A stretch of DNA of 64,000 nucleotides, taken from Limnephilus marmoratus. Lineage: Eukaryota > Arthropoda > Insecta > Trichoptera > Limnephilidae. The notes under the pieces were generated by a model, which saw only the letters and a list, made by a program, of their open reading frames with translations, had not been told where the DNA came from and did no database searches. The stretch lies in the NCBI GenBank assembly GCA_917880885.1, contig OU862930.1, positions 33,362,040 through 33,426,039 of the forward strand, read 5' to 3'. The translations under genes were made by a program, and so were the position numbers. This document shows positions 44,681 through 56,560 of the stretch, in pieces. The stretch's first letter is position 1. Every line of letters starts with the position of its first letter.

Positions 44681-45164
44681 AATGGTCTAATTGTAATGAT
44701 AATATAAGGACGAAGTCATTTAGATACTCGCTTATACCTAAAGTGCTTGTTTATGATAATTTCTGAGAAGCAGTAGATGTGTTCAACTGCACGGAATGTA
44801 GACACAAGAACCCGGTGGAAGATTCTCTCAGTATCTCAGTACTTGACGAAATGCCACGATTCAGAATTAAAACGTTGCTTGAAATGGAAAGGAGCTTCAA
44901 ATGTGCCAGAAATTTATAAAAAAAAACTTTAACTTTAGCGATCTAAACGCCATTGAGGTAATTTTGTCATGACAACGGCCCTACAGAAATTATCAATTTA
45001 TTGTTTACTGTACGGTACAGTGTACCACTTTGCATTGTGCCGCCTACAGAATGAAACGACAGAAGAACAACCGCACAGTTACGGACTTAACAGAAACAAT
45101 CGGAATATTTGCTTCACGAATGGGACTAACATAAATTTATCGTTAACGAGCCACTTTCCGTGAA
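44681..45164. other. Intergenic, nothing recognised
   Basis: Short frames only; none resembles a known protein. Confidence 0.35.
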
Positions 45165-45670
45165 AGTAAGTAATTTTTTTTAATTTTATTTAGTAACTAT
45201 ATATTTATTATTAAGTTCATTTTCCGATAGTTCCTTCAGCCAACATTTAATGTCCTTAACGTAGCCATTTTGTGTTTTAATTTGTTTGTTACTAAGTAGG
45301 AGTTTGTTATATAACTTTACTGCTAAAAATTCAGAACTTCTTTGTCCAAATGAAGAGTTACACTTTGGTATATTATGTATGTAAGTTTGTTTGATTCTGG
45401 TTTTATGAGCATGTGAGGTGTCTGCCTCTGATCATTTTTGTGGTGATGTGCTAGAATGTTTTTGGTATAGATTTTCTGTATGCTTGCTTTTCTTATTAAC
45501 TGTTTAAAAATTTCTGTTGTTGACGTCCTTATGGGGACCTTTAGTATGGTCTTTATGATGCAATTCTGAGTTACCTTAAGCTGTTGATTATATGCTGTTG
45601 AGCCCCATCCCATTACTCCATATTCCAATTGTCTCGTATAAAGCCACACTAAGCGCAAAACTTTCAATTT
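45165..45670 (-). mobile_element. Family-beta non-LTR 3' fragment
   Basis: The minus strand encodes LRLVWLYTRQLEYGVMGWGS, NQQLKVTQNCIIKTILKVP and IFKQLIRKASIQKIYTKNIL, the ORF2 C-terminal region. The A-rich tail reads as T-rich DNA at 45168-45190. It is absent from the paralogous flank of gene I. Confidence 0.75.
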
Positions 45671-45774
45671 GACGTCGCTATAGTTTTGTGTGGGACGAAA
45701 CGGCTGTCTGATTATGAATTAGTTATATAGATGATAGTGATAGTACCATTGTAAATGTATCCTTAAAGTAACGA

Positions 45775-46350
45775 TTTAACGGCGAAAAATAAAACATACT
45801 TATTATCATCGAGTGTAAGGAAACAAAAGACAGTAGATGTTGTATTAATGAAATTTACAAAAAAGGAACCGAGTTAAATATTTCACTCAAGGTCGAGATT
45901 AGAAAAACTAACTAATTGCATGGTTAAAATATGTGACAGCGGTCGTTAAAATTATAATTGTAAACATTTAGACACGCCGGCTTAATACGCACTTTTTAAT
46001 TTCAAAAACACTTTATATCAGTTAGATAATAATGGAAAGTAAGTATTTCAGTTTTAGGAATCGGAAAACAATGAATTTTAATAGATATTTCGTTAAAATT
46101 AAAATCGATTAGCGGCCATTGTCATTGCCATTTAAGGTTAGTTTTTTCTTCTCTTATTTAATCCAAAATATTAACCTGTGATCTGAAAATAGGTTATTAG
46201 TTTGGGCTTAATTAAAAGAAGAAAAAAAACTAACCTATGTCAAAACATGGCGCGAAGAAAAGATGTCGAATTGTCTGTTTTTTTTAAATAGCTACTTAAA
46301 TGCATTATTTTCCATTTCCGGAAACAGAAGTACTTGAACATCCTCTACAT
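45775..46350. other. Gene III flank: paralogous blocks and one satellite-like monomer
   Basis: 45775-45960 matches 9250-9480 (ATAAAACATACTT, GTGACAGCGGTCGT). From 46020 to 46110 the sequence aligns with a single satellite monomer (GTTA-TAATAAT, TTTC-GTTTT, AATG-ATTTTAATAG) and continues into the same flank that follows the array at 20131. Confidence 0.55.
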
Positions 46351-46447
46351 CAGCGTTTTTCAACCTTTTTCATGGCACGACCCCCTTATTATGTAAAAAA
46401 TTTCGCGACCCCCTTCGCCTGCAATTTACCTTTGACGACTATGGTTC

Positions 46448-46468
46448 CTGGGGGGGGGGGGGGGGGGT
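46448..46468 (+). repeat. Poly-G tract
   Basis: A run of about 18 G just inside the left end of the hAT element. Confidence 0.9.
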
Positions 46469-47859
46469 GGCTAGAGAAATTCACGAATCATAAATTGAAT
46501 GAGAAATGAGACAAAAGAATGACACCCAGTGTACACCAACAGGAGGGCGGCTAGAGAATTTCAGGGCAATTTCGCCTGTATAATAATCATGTTTTGGCAT
46601 TCTATTTGATTCTGACAGGAAATCCGTAATCCTGTGAATTCCGTAGCCCACAAAATTCTATATTTTTTTTATATTTTTCAAAATTCCTGACAATTTCTCT
46701 GACAGACCGCTAAATTTTCGGACATGTTATGGGAAATTGCTGTCAAACTAATTCGCCAAACATCTCCAAGGAATAGTAGGTAGAGCTATCATTCGTACAA
46801 CGTACAGGCCGGGCCAATGCCGACTCAAGATTGAAGCGAGCGAGGCCGCGCCATGCCGACGAATGTGGTTGAGTTAAAGAGCGAGACACAATAAGCGTTG
46901 CGGGGTTGTCGAAGGGTACAGGGGTACAGGATGACGCGGGCTATGACGGACGTCGGACGGCGGGAATAACGTGACCCTGTCAATCGGCGATTCGGTGTCA
47001 TATGCGCGCGTTTGTTTTGTGTTGAACTCACGTATTTGAATTTATTTAAGGCCAAGTGTAATCATTTTTTAATTTGAAATAATGATTATATTATTACGCA
47101 AATCGATAAACATAATGTTTTTAATAAGAAAAATATTTTTTATACATTTTTAAAATTAACATAGGCTTAGCATTTATCAAAACCAAATCAGAAATACGAC
47201 CTTATTCTGACCGTTTTTCGTATGTTTTAAAAAATATTTTTAATTGCTGAATATCCTCAAAGTATACCGTCAGGGGTTTTCTTTAAAACCACGTAAAGAA
47301 ATTAAAAGAAAATAAATTAATATGTTTTTAGTTTAATTTTTTCAAAAACACCAATTTTCGTGTATTTTTAAACGCTGATAACAAATCATTGGATTCGTTT
47401 ATTTAAAAAAACGTTACGGTAAATTGTTGGCATTATATTTTTCCATTTTTTAAAGAAAATTTTATAATTTTAAACTTCAATTTAACAATGAAAACCGGGA
47501 ACTTTAATTACTAGCAAAAGCCCTCTGTCGTGTGGCGCCCATTTATCTTTCTGTTTACGGTTAGATTTGAAACTAAAAGCTTTTTTCAAATTATTTCAAA
47601 AGATGGCAGTAATCAATCGCAGTGAGAACCTAAGATATTATGTTCATTTTTGGAGAGACAATTTCAACCATCTGCCTATACATGTAGGTACCTTTTCGTT
47701 TTATGATATGATTTGACCATGGTGTTTTACCATTTGAGAATAATTGTGCAGTTGTGACTTTCAGATTGCGAGTCAAGAGCGGTAATAATACTTACGTAAA
47801 TACAATAAAATAATACGGAAGTGAGTGGTAGAAGAACTCCGTGATGCCCGGTGGGTAAG

Positions 47860-48080
47860 AACTTGGCTATTCAGATCCGGTCACCCAACACGGCTGACGC
47901 CATTTCGATTCTTTTTTAAAATATATTTCTTATCTATTTTTTTAAAAAAGATAGCACTAATAATCTAAACGAAATTATTTAAAAATGATATCATATTGTG
48001 GAATAACACAAATTAATCGCATAAAATGTTGATAGGTACTTGCGCACGCCGGAATATTAACTCGCGACCTCCGGATTTGA
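47860..48080 (-). repeat. SINE-like repeat inside the hAT, copy a
   Basis: Shares GGCTATTCAGATCCGGTCAC, AGATAGCACTAATAATCTAA and AATGTTGATAGGTACTTGCG with 48515-48835 in direct orientation. Confidence 0.65.
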
Positions 48081-48514
48081 CTCCTTCCCCTCCCCACTAC
48101 CTTCAGCCTCACAACATACCCCATTTGGGGTATGCGGGGTATGCCATAGTTTCACTGGCTTCAGACGGGAGCAGCTGGGACTCTTGTGAGGTAATCAACA
48201 CATAATAAAAATAAAAATCTCTCACTAGGTATTTTTACCTTTTCTGAAGTCTATATACATCGATATTATATCTCTATGTCTACATTTTACAATCTGAATT
48301 CTGAAATGTGGTCTTTCAATGTCTTTCACTAGGGTCATTTGCAATAAAGCACAAAACATAGGTACGACTGCCATGTGTCATGTTTTGTGCATATTGTGAG
48401 CCAGCGTCATCACGAAACGGCCATGTGGATAGGTAGGTAGGTATTATGCATGTGTTTGTGAGTCAAAGACTGCGTTTGTCAAAAAATGAAGGGAAGGAGA
48501 TGGGGAAGAGGAAG

Positions 48515-48835
48515 GTGGGTAAGTACCTGGCTATTCAGATCCGGTCACCCAACACGGCTAAAGCCATTTCGCGCAACGTTCCGATTTTTTTTTCTTTAAA
48601 AATATGTAGTTACCTATTTTCAACTTTTGAAGGTTGTTCCCACCAATGTTATATATCATTAAAAAAGAAGATAGCACTAATAATCTAAACGAAATTATTT
48701 AAAAATAATATATTGTGGAATAAAACAAATTAATCGCATAAAATGTTGATAGGTAGTTGCGCACGCCGGAATTTTAACTTGTGACCTCCGGATTCGTAGC
48801 CAACGATCGTAACCGTTCAACCACCGAGGTCTAAC
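48515..48835 (-). mobile_element. SINE-like repeat inside the hAT, copy b
   Basis: On the minus strand it begins ACCTCGGTGGTTGAACGGTT (box-A-like) and has GGTCACAAGTTAAAATTCC (box-B-like) 40-odd bases later, which suggests a tRNA-derived head. The rest matches copy a. Both lie within the hAT, so they inserted after it or were carried along. Confidence 0.55.
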
Positions 48836-50244
48836 GTATCGATACGCTTTCAAATGTTCTAGTATTATTATTATTCGTGATTACGGTTGCTTACCCTTGG
48901 TCGAAAGTCTGCCACGTGTAGGGTGTAGACAGGTATACTTGTATGCAATACGTCTCAATGGAAACATCAAATGTTTTTATGGTCGTTTTTTTAATTTTAG
49001 TTAGTTGCTAGTAGAAGTGTCAACTGGCGTTCAAATTTGAGCGAGAGGTTCAAATCCCAGACCATCCAATTTCTTTTCTAAGTTTTTAAACGTTTTTGAA
49101 AGTAGATGGTAAAAACCTTTTTTACGGTTTTTTGTAGGTTTAAGGTCAAAGAAAAAAAATATTTTGTGGACTGATTTTATAAAAATTCTTGAAATGTATC
49201 TAATTTATTTATTTACGCCTTGAAGGCTTTTACATGTAACATCGGTAAGTTGTACAGTAGCATCATAACATAACAGTTTTTTTTCTCTAAAATGATATTC
49301 GTAAAATCTTTTGAAAATTTTTTCTTTATTATTATAATTTTTTTTTAATTAGGCAATTCACCCCTTTGTGCTGATAATAATAATTTGTTATATGTAATAT
49401 GTGATGAATTATAGAAAAGAAAGTTAAGTGGACTGATTTTTTAAAGTTTCTTGATATGTAATAGCTTAACCTACGATAAAAAGTTATAAATGTACATACT
49501 ACTCGTATTTTTATTTTTGTTTGTGATGTTTTCAAATAGGTCCATAGTTAGGTTCCCATTTTCCTAATACAATCCTTATTCGTATGTACCATTATGTAAC
49601 TTTAAAAAAAAATTTGAAATCACATATGTTGGAAAATTAGAGTTAAATTTATTTACATTTTCTCCTAATTTTATTTGCTTTGGTATAATAAAAATAGTGA
49701 TGAAGGGGGCGTAGTAGGTAGTTACTCTCATTATCGTCCTGGTGTAAGACCACCAAACACAATTATTGAAACGTTAGTTGAAATTGCTTTAGCTGTGTTC
49801 GGTTACCAGAACTAAATCACTAGGTACTTCCCCACCTTCCTTTTTCCCATCTCCTTCCCTTCCCCACTACCTTCAGCCTCACAACATACCCCAATTACAA
49901 AACACACAACATACCAAAATATACAACTATTATAATGACTTCAGGCGTCGAGCTTCAGGTAGTTTTTTTCTGAAAACATTGCCTAGTGGACACGTGCGTG
50001 CATGGCACCCCTAGCCGCCGACCATTTCGACCAGCGACCAGATGCGACATGTTGAAATAAATGTACACATAATATTTATTTTTCTAGTGGCATCTTTCGG
50101 ATTTTAAAGAAACTTTTTGACAACAAAATAATCTCAAAATGAATGATAGAGACCGTTTTGTCCGCCAGATTGCTCTGATGCTGTTTTGTACTATTATTAT
50201 ACCTATTCCTCTTCGCGTTAAGTGACTTGTAGTGATAATAAAAA

Positions 50245-50400
50245 ATGGATAAATTTATGAAAAGATCAACACAACCGTCAACTTCTAGTTGTAGTGAGAG
50301 TACTGAAACGAAACCAAAGAAAAAACGCCTGTATGACGACAACTATTTAAAATTCGGATTTACTAATATTTTACTTTGGACTCCCTGCGACCCCCTTGTA
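50245..50400 (+). pseudogene. hAT transposase N-terminus fused to the terminal repeat
   Basis: Starts MDKFMKRSTQPSTSS and reaches KKKRLYDDNYLKFGFTNIL, the opening of Buster/ZBED5-like hAT transposases, where a KRKYDE-YLKFGF block precedes the BED finger. After FGFTNIL the frame runs straight into the right terminal sequence, so the BED finger and catalytic domain are deleted. Confidence 0.8.
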
Positions 50401-50441
50401 GAGGCTTCGCGACCCACAGGTTGAAAAACACTGCTCTACAT

Positions 50442-51540
50442 AATCATCCGAACTTTTGAAGTTGGAAGTTGCCCTTAGTGTGGCCGTACCATATACGACA
50501 ATCAAAAAATGTGTGTGTATTTTCTTTTAATGACATATAAAATCGTCGGGCTGGAAATATGAAAATTAATTGTATTGTTTATAATAATCGATAACGATAA
50601 AGTAATTTTCGTAAACTTATAAATGAAATGTTATTTCTTCGCGTTTACTACTGTTTGCCGTGTAATGGAAACATTTTTTCATCACACAGGGCATTTTGGC
50701 GCTTTCTAAATACAGTTTACTTACTGGTAAGGCACGATCTTCCCGAAGAGTGACAGTTTAGTACTTAAGTACTAGAAATCGAGACTAGTGCAATTGCTTT
50801 ACTTTCGGCTTCCCACTTTGAGATTTCTACCACACGTCTACAGTATACAAGAGGTCATTTCACTTAATCCCGTACGTAATGTTTTAACCTGGTTGTGTTG
50901 GGTAGCTGAATATGTTATAACGCCAACACTGTAAATAGTGCTCAAATAAGTTAAGCGATATATTTTTACAGTGAAAAAAGCACCAATAAGGATCTTAGGA
51001 ATCAATATAACAAGAAACTACTCACGTTCAAGGTGAAGCGCGGCGGTCGCTGAAGAAACGTCACTACAAAAGTAAAAGTACCTAAATTTTAAAAGCTTTG
51101 TTATAGAAATGTGATGGTAACTGAAATAATCTCAAATAATATAAATTTGACACAGTTATTGTGTAGTTTATAGGATGCTACAAAAAGAAAGGCGTATCAA
51201 CTGTCACTGCATGGCGAGAAAGCAAAGAAAACGCCCATAGATAAATCGCTTGCTAGATCGACATTCGTACTTTTAGCAGGAAAAAAGTTTGTCCTCAACT
51301 ATAGACACACCAATCACACGGGACGATGACGTTTAACGTGACATAACCATAGAAGTGATTAGAAGAAACTCAAGGTTCGTAGAAAATAATATGTAAATTA
51401 CCAAGGGGGCAGAGCCGTGATTGGCGAGAAAGTCATGACGTGTTGAAGTCCATTTTCCACTGGGAGCTTTGAATTTACTGGAATACGAGCGGCGCCAAGC
51501 AATTCAGAATTTGCAATGATTTATTTTTAATGTTTTAGTA
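50442..51540. other. Continuation of the gene III flank
   Basis: 50895-51180 matches 9480-9720 in blocks (GTGTTGGGTAGCTGAATAT; GCGCGGCGGTCGC; TTTGTTATAGAAATGTGATGG). No gene is visible. Confidence 0.45.
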
Positions 51541-51544
51541 ATTA

Positions 51545-52250
51545 TATATTATGTCACTAGTAAGGAGTCATATAGAATACAATTCCACGGTTTGGTCCCC
51601 AAATTATGAGGTTCATTCACATGCTATTGAAAGAATACAAAATAAAATTTTATGATATGTAAATTTTAAAATAGGCTTTCCTAGTGAATGCCTAAATTTA
51701 ATAAAATTAACTGACCGTAGAATAATTTTTGAACCGACCTGTTTGTATAAAATCATTCATTCATTGTTTGATACCCTTGATTTATTATATGTAGGTAATC
51801 TCTTTTCATACTCCAGGCAGGTCAGTTACAAGACAGCACCAAATATATTATTGTAGCAATTCTACATCAACGTCCCAATATTACACTCCTATGCGACGGA
51901 TTCAACAGCCAGGAAACAAATTCTCCGATGTTGTTGATATATTTAGTACATCAAGTTTAATATATAAGCATACAATATCGAAGATTTTTTCATCAAGTAG
52001 GGTAATATTTTGATAAAGCTATGCTGACTAACAAATTAACAGTATTTTGTCGGCTGAAAGAAAAAAATACCATTTTGGAATTTTTGTACCTACATACTGT
52101 GTGGAACAAATTCAATAATATTTTTCTTCATATTTATTTTTGTGCAAATTTTTTTAACAGTCGTTTCCTGCACTACTTACGAGTATAATTTCGTAAATAT
52201 TGTTTTATATATGTAAAAGCCTAAATAGGCATAAATAAATATTAAACTTA
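51545..52250 (+). mobile_element. Family-alpha non-LTR 3' end
   Basis: Encodes, in broken frames, VRSHIEYNSTVWSPNYEVHS, the same landmark as at 2080 and 6470, then the family 3'UTR, ending in GGCATAAATAAATATTAAAC at 52228. Truncated at the 5' side. Confidence 0.7.
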
Positions 52251-52255
52251 TTATT

Positions 52256-52716
52256 ATTGTAGCATATAGGGTGAGGTGCACAAGACTGTAGAAATCAGGT
52301 TGCTGCTCGCAATCCACGGAGGTGTTAAGAAGTCGGGAGAGCGTCTCAGGGATGTACGCTTGGAGAGCTTGTCTGCTAGCCGGGTCTGGTCCGTAGAGCG
52401 TAGTGTCGGAGGTTCAGGGGTAAAGCAGTAGTCAGAAAAGAGGCGAATGGAAGCAGGTCAGAGCAAGGGCGGGCAGGCAGAGAGAGAGAAATGTTGACGC
52501 GACAATGGTTTTAGTTGAGAACTGGTTTGGAAGGGCTTCTAGCCCATATTATTTAGGACACGGTAGCAAGGTAGCACCCTGCCGTTGTTGTGCCATTGCT
52601 GGGCCGTTATGCCTAGGGAGGATTCGTAGAACCCATTAGAAGCCGTTGGCCATCGGCCAAAGCGAAAGTGCCCGATGACAACAAAATTCCCTCTGCTCGC
52701 TCGCCTCACCCTGATA
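52256..52716 (-). mobile_element. Solo LTR candidate
   Basis: A GC-rich 460-bp island between AT-rich flanks. The ends are inverted: AGGGTGAGG at 52268 and CCTCACCCT at 52703. On the minus strand it starts TATCAGGGTGAGGCGAGCG and ends ATATGCTACA, resembling BEL/Pao-type LTRs that begin TGTCAGGGTGAGG. The terminal TG is not clear and no target duplication was confirmed. Confidence 0.45.
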
Positions 52717-53589
52717 ATTTATTTATTGAACACAAAGAATTTTAAACAGTTAAAACAAATATTTTAGGAGATCTGTGGATACTATGGGCCACGGTTTGGC
52801 TGCTTCAATACATTCGTCACAATAGAGAACTCAGTCCAATTTTTAAAAAAAATTTGTGAATAATGACCTTCTAAATTAAATAACTGCATTTTTTTTTATT
52901 TTTAGAGTTAATTTTAATAGTTAAAATAATTTTGAAGGTTTTAATTTTTCAAGACCCCCGAAAACAACCGTATTTATGGTGAATCGTGTGACGTCTTATT
53001 TTTAAAACATTGTTTAGACCTAAATAATGTTTCAATAAACACAACAACTAAATCTCTATAAACAGTATGTAAATAAACGAATAAATTAATTCGATGTCTT
53101 GTGTCATATCATACATTCCCGTACAATGACTTTACGGTGACGTCACGACACGTCTAACAGTGAGGTCACCACTAAAATTTCAATAATGCCAACTTGACGG
53201 CGTGTTTTTATGACCCGATTAAAAATTGACTTTTTAATAATTTTTTAAAAACTCTGCGTTTAATATGCAAAACCAATTTTCGAAATAAAAGGGAAAGATC
53301 CCAGGAATATTAATTTGCAGTATTACTTAGGAATTGATGACGTAGAATCAAGGCTATTGACGGTTTGTATGTACCTATTTCCATTGAAGATATACTTCCC
53401 CAACTCTCTCTCCCCCATTTCTTTCCCCTCTTCATGCCGAAAAAGCCAAAATTCTTTTCATCAAGGATGGAATACTACAATTTATCAATGCAACTTAAAT
53501 TATACCGAAATAAGCCAAATTCAGCACGGACAAGGATACAAGTATTTTTTAACATCAGCTCTACACAGGAAAGTACATTGTTACTGTTA
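52717..53589. other. Intergenic, nothing recognised
   Basis: AT-rich sequence; short frames without recognisable similarity. Confidence 0.35.
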
Positions 53590-53984
53590 AAGTCAATAGG
53601 TATTTTATCGACTTTTTTTCTGGCTGAGGAAAAGCGGGGCGGCGCAGGCCGTTGATTGCAGCGACTGCACTCATTCATTGTGACCCCAGATAACTACAGA
53701 TGTCGCATTCTCTTACTCAGTAAAGGCAGTGTGATGACGATTTTTCAACAAAAGTTTTGCAAGGGGGGTACCAAGAAACTTAACCGACCAGAATAAAGAA
53801 ACAAGAAAAACAATGGCCTCACAACACTAACTTGCACTTCTTAGTTTCTAGAAAAAATTGTGACCGGAGACGAAAAATGGGTTATTTTTTTTCAAACTCA
53901 CCAAGGACAACAAAAATCAAAACTGGATAATCGGCGGGGAAAGTTATGGCGATGGTGTTCTGGATTAGTACTGTATTAAAATAT

Positions 53985-55130
53985 AACTAGCCGTTGGAAA
54001 CAATAGTTATATTGCTTCAACGTCCAACGCTGTTGAAAATAATTAGCGCCAACAGTTGAAATATAATACCTACATGCGAATATTATTCAACGCAGTCAAC
54101 GATTCAACTGCCTAATAAATAAAAAGGGTTAAGAGTTTGTACTTCGTGAACAACATTACTCGATATTTTAAATGGTCTTTTGGAAATATACGTAACTACT
54201 GCACTTTTTATTTTATTTTCCCATCCAATACGGCCGATACGCAGCGCCAGGGGACAATCAAATTTATCAACAACAAGCAAAAAAATAACCTATTGATAAT
54301 TGTCAATGTAGGTCAACAGCTAAGTTTTGTACCTATTGTTTTCAACGGTGTTGGAATGATATAATCAAAAGGGTCAAGAGATCACACTTCGTGAACGATA
54401 TTATACCCAATTACACAAGGTCTTTTGGTAATGAACGTACCTACTGCACTTTCTTTTTTTATTTTCCCATCCAATATGGCCGATACGCAGCGCCAGGGAA
54501 CAATCAAATTTATAAACGACAAGCAAAAAATAACCTATTGATAATTATCAACGCCGGTCGCCCTATTGTTTTCAAAGGTGTTGGAATGATATACCTAATC
54601 AAAAGGGTCAAGAGATCACACTTCGTGAACGATATTATACCCAATTAGACATGGTCTTTTGGTAATGTACTTACCTACTGCACGATTTTTTTTATTTTCC
54701 CGTCCAATACGGCCGATCCGTAGCGCCAAGCAACAAGCGAATTTATCAGTGACAAGCAAAATATATCGTATTTAATATTTCAACAGGGTAATATTTTCAA
54801 CGCCTAAACCAACGCGCAACGTCTTCCAACAGTTTCAACTTTCAACATTATTATAGGATTATTATTACGTGTGTGGGGCGTGGGGCATAGTGATAAGTGA
54901 TAATAATAATACATCAATGATTCGGGGAACCACCAGTTAAAAGGGATTCCTTAATACGATTTTGACATAATTTTTTGTTTGTTTTTTGTTAGTATCGTGT
55001 CGATCTCCTAATTTATAGTTGCGTCAACGTCGACGTTATTTTCAACAGATATTTTCAACAGATATTTTCAACAGTTGAAAATCGCCAACGATAACGACGT
55101 TGGCGTTGGATGGAATTATCGTCAACGCCC
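53985..55130. mobile_element. Insert rich in TTTCAAC / GTTGAAA with near-identical units
   Basis: It separates the two mariner pieces. Both margins carry many GTTGAAA and TTTCAACAG motifs and CAACG words; AGTACT occurs at both junctions (53968 and 55130) and could be a 6-bp target duplication. No coding frame is visible. The class is unknown. Confidence 0.5.
54120..54850 (+). repeat. Three tandem units of 233-246 bp
   Basis: Each unit starts near AAAAGGGTCAAGAGA (54120, 54366, 54599) and includes CACTTCGTGAACGATATTA, TTTATTTTCCCATCCAATA, CGGCCGATACGCAGCGCCA and a CAAGCAAAAAATAACC block. The frames here (75 and 85 aa) are repeats of each other and are not taken as genes. Confidence 0.88.
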
Positions 55131-55469
55131 AGTACTATTCTGGATGGGACCGTGCTTTCTACAACACTGCAATACATGCCCTTGTTAAAAAACGGACCAA
55201 AGCTGGGGAAATGGATGGAGATTATATTGAAAAGTAACAAATTAATCGTCAATAGCGTGGTTTTCGAGTTCGACCCCCGTAATTGCATTTTTTATTACAT
55301 GACAATAAAAGGAGAAAAAAGATAGGAAGCATTACTTATTGACTGGCCCTAGTATTTTGGATGTTTTAGATTTTAGAACATGTACATTTTTTTTCATTTA
55401 TTTTTCCCATTATATATTGATACATTTCAAAAGTAATTTTTACATATTTTCTAAAAATATATCACAAAA

Positions 55470-55612
55470 GTGGTGAAGGATGCAAGCACCATCGGCATCC
55501 GAAACTGGCGCAACGCAGCACAACACCGACAGTCATGGAGGCAGGCTCTGCTGGAGGCCAAGACCCGACCTGGGTTGTAGAGCCACAGATGATGATGATG
55601 ATGATATAACAT
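55470..55612 (+). pseudogene. RTE-like non-LTR C-terminus with (GAT)n tail
   Basis: The plus strand encodes VKDASTIGIRNWRNAAQHRQ, SWRQALLEAKTRPGL and a stop, the short C-terminal pattern of RTE-type ORFs (IG--W--A-DR--WR). It ends at a GATGATGATGATGATGAT microsatellite, a common 3' tail of such elements. Confidence 0.65.
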
Positions 55613-55930
55613 AACACAGATAAAAATAATGTAAGAAAGTAAAAAATATATATATAAGACAAAAGAAGATAATGGGAACTCACTAAGACATTTACAACCC
55701 TGCTTATACTTAACTAACTGCTTATACTTTTTTCGATTTATTGTGGTTTTCTGCTTCAAAAGTATAATAAACGATAATAAATATTAAATAGAACCGTGTT
55801 AAATAATTTTGACTGACAAACATTTTTCACGGCGAAATAAGTAAAAAATATTGTACTAAACATAAATTTTCAGGAACAATTTTATTACCTACGCGTTCTA
55901 TGTAAAAGCTAACTTTTCATTTTATATTAT
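55613..55930. other. Intergenic, nothing recognised
   Basis: AT-rich; no supportable feature. Confidence 0.35.
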
Positions 55931-56560
55931 ACTAGCTGGGTTACCCGGCTTCGCTCAGGACAACATTCGAGAGTGTTCTCGAACATTTCACAATTTTCCA
56001 GAAGGTTCCGGGATGTTCTGGAACGTTGTGGAATGCTCTCAAATACTCTGACTGGGGTGTCCGATATCGCTCATGTAGTTGATATGAGATTGAATTGACG
56101 TTCGAATCCACGACGGATCTTGCTTTATATACCCATATGGGTAGCCCCGTACAAAAAAGACTTCAAATGTTCCAGAATAATGTTCCAGATCATTCCACAA
56201 CATTCAGGAGTGTTCTGGAATGTTCCACAATGATCGAGGATGTTCCGGTATGTTCCTGAACGTTACATCCTATACCCGAACATTCCACAACATTCCAGAA
56301 TGTTCCGGGATGTTCTGGAATGTGGTGGAATGCTCAAGAATACTCTGGAATGTTTTGAACTGTTCTAGAAATTTTAAGGGGGTGAAACTTCCAGCCCTTA
56401 TATCTTTAAAAGCACGCCCTTCAGGTAAAAACGGGAAATTTCTTCATAGATGGGAAGGGCTACCACACAATATAACTCAAGGTATCGTATCGGGACTCGT
56501 CTTTGAGTTTTATCGGCATGCACATTGTACATTTTTTTAATAATGTATATTGAAGATTAA
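55931..56560 (+). repeat. Interspersed repeat with a short GAA/TTC array
   Basis: Starts ACTAGCTGGGTTACCCGGC and ends AATAATGTATATTGAAG. In between are runs of GAACATTCCACAACATTCC and AGAATGTTCCGGGATGTTC (55970-56040 and 56165-56370), alternating GAA and TTC at 5-bp steps, then CAGCCCTTATATCTTTAAAA at 56390. The last block recurs at 59652. Confidence 0.7.

Larger units (their letters stand above)
46351..50433. mobile_element. 4.1-kb hAT element, transposase largely deleted
   Basis: Termini CAGCGTTTTTCAACC and, inverted, CAGTGTTTTTCAACC are flanked by the 8-bp target duplication CTCTACAT at 46343-46350 and 50434-50441, diagnostic of hAT. Subterminal CGCGACCCCC blocks recur at both ends. Only the N-terminus of a transposase remains, next to the right end. 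The body is filled with repeats, including two SINE-like copies, which explains the length despite the lost gene. Confidence 0.93.
53590..55330 (+). mobile_element. Mariner remnant split by a tandem-repeat insert
   Basis: 53840-53935 encodes KKIVTGDEKWVIFFQTH, with the TGDEKW box that holds the first catalytic Asp of mariner transposases. After the insert, 55135-55225 encodes SGWDRAFYNTAIHALVKKRT and GDYIEK, a mariner-like C-terminus. The other two catalytic residues are not present. The ends were not found. Confidence 0.7.
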
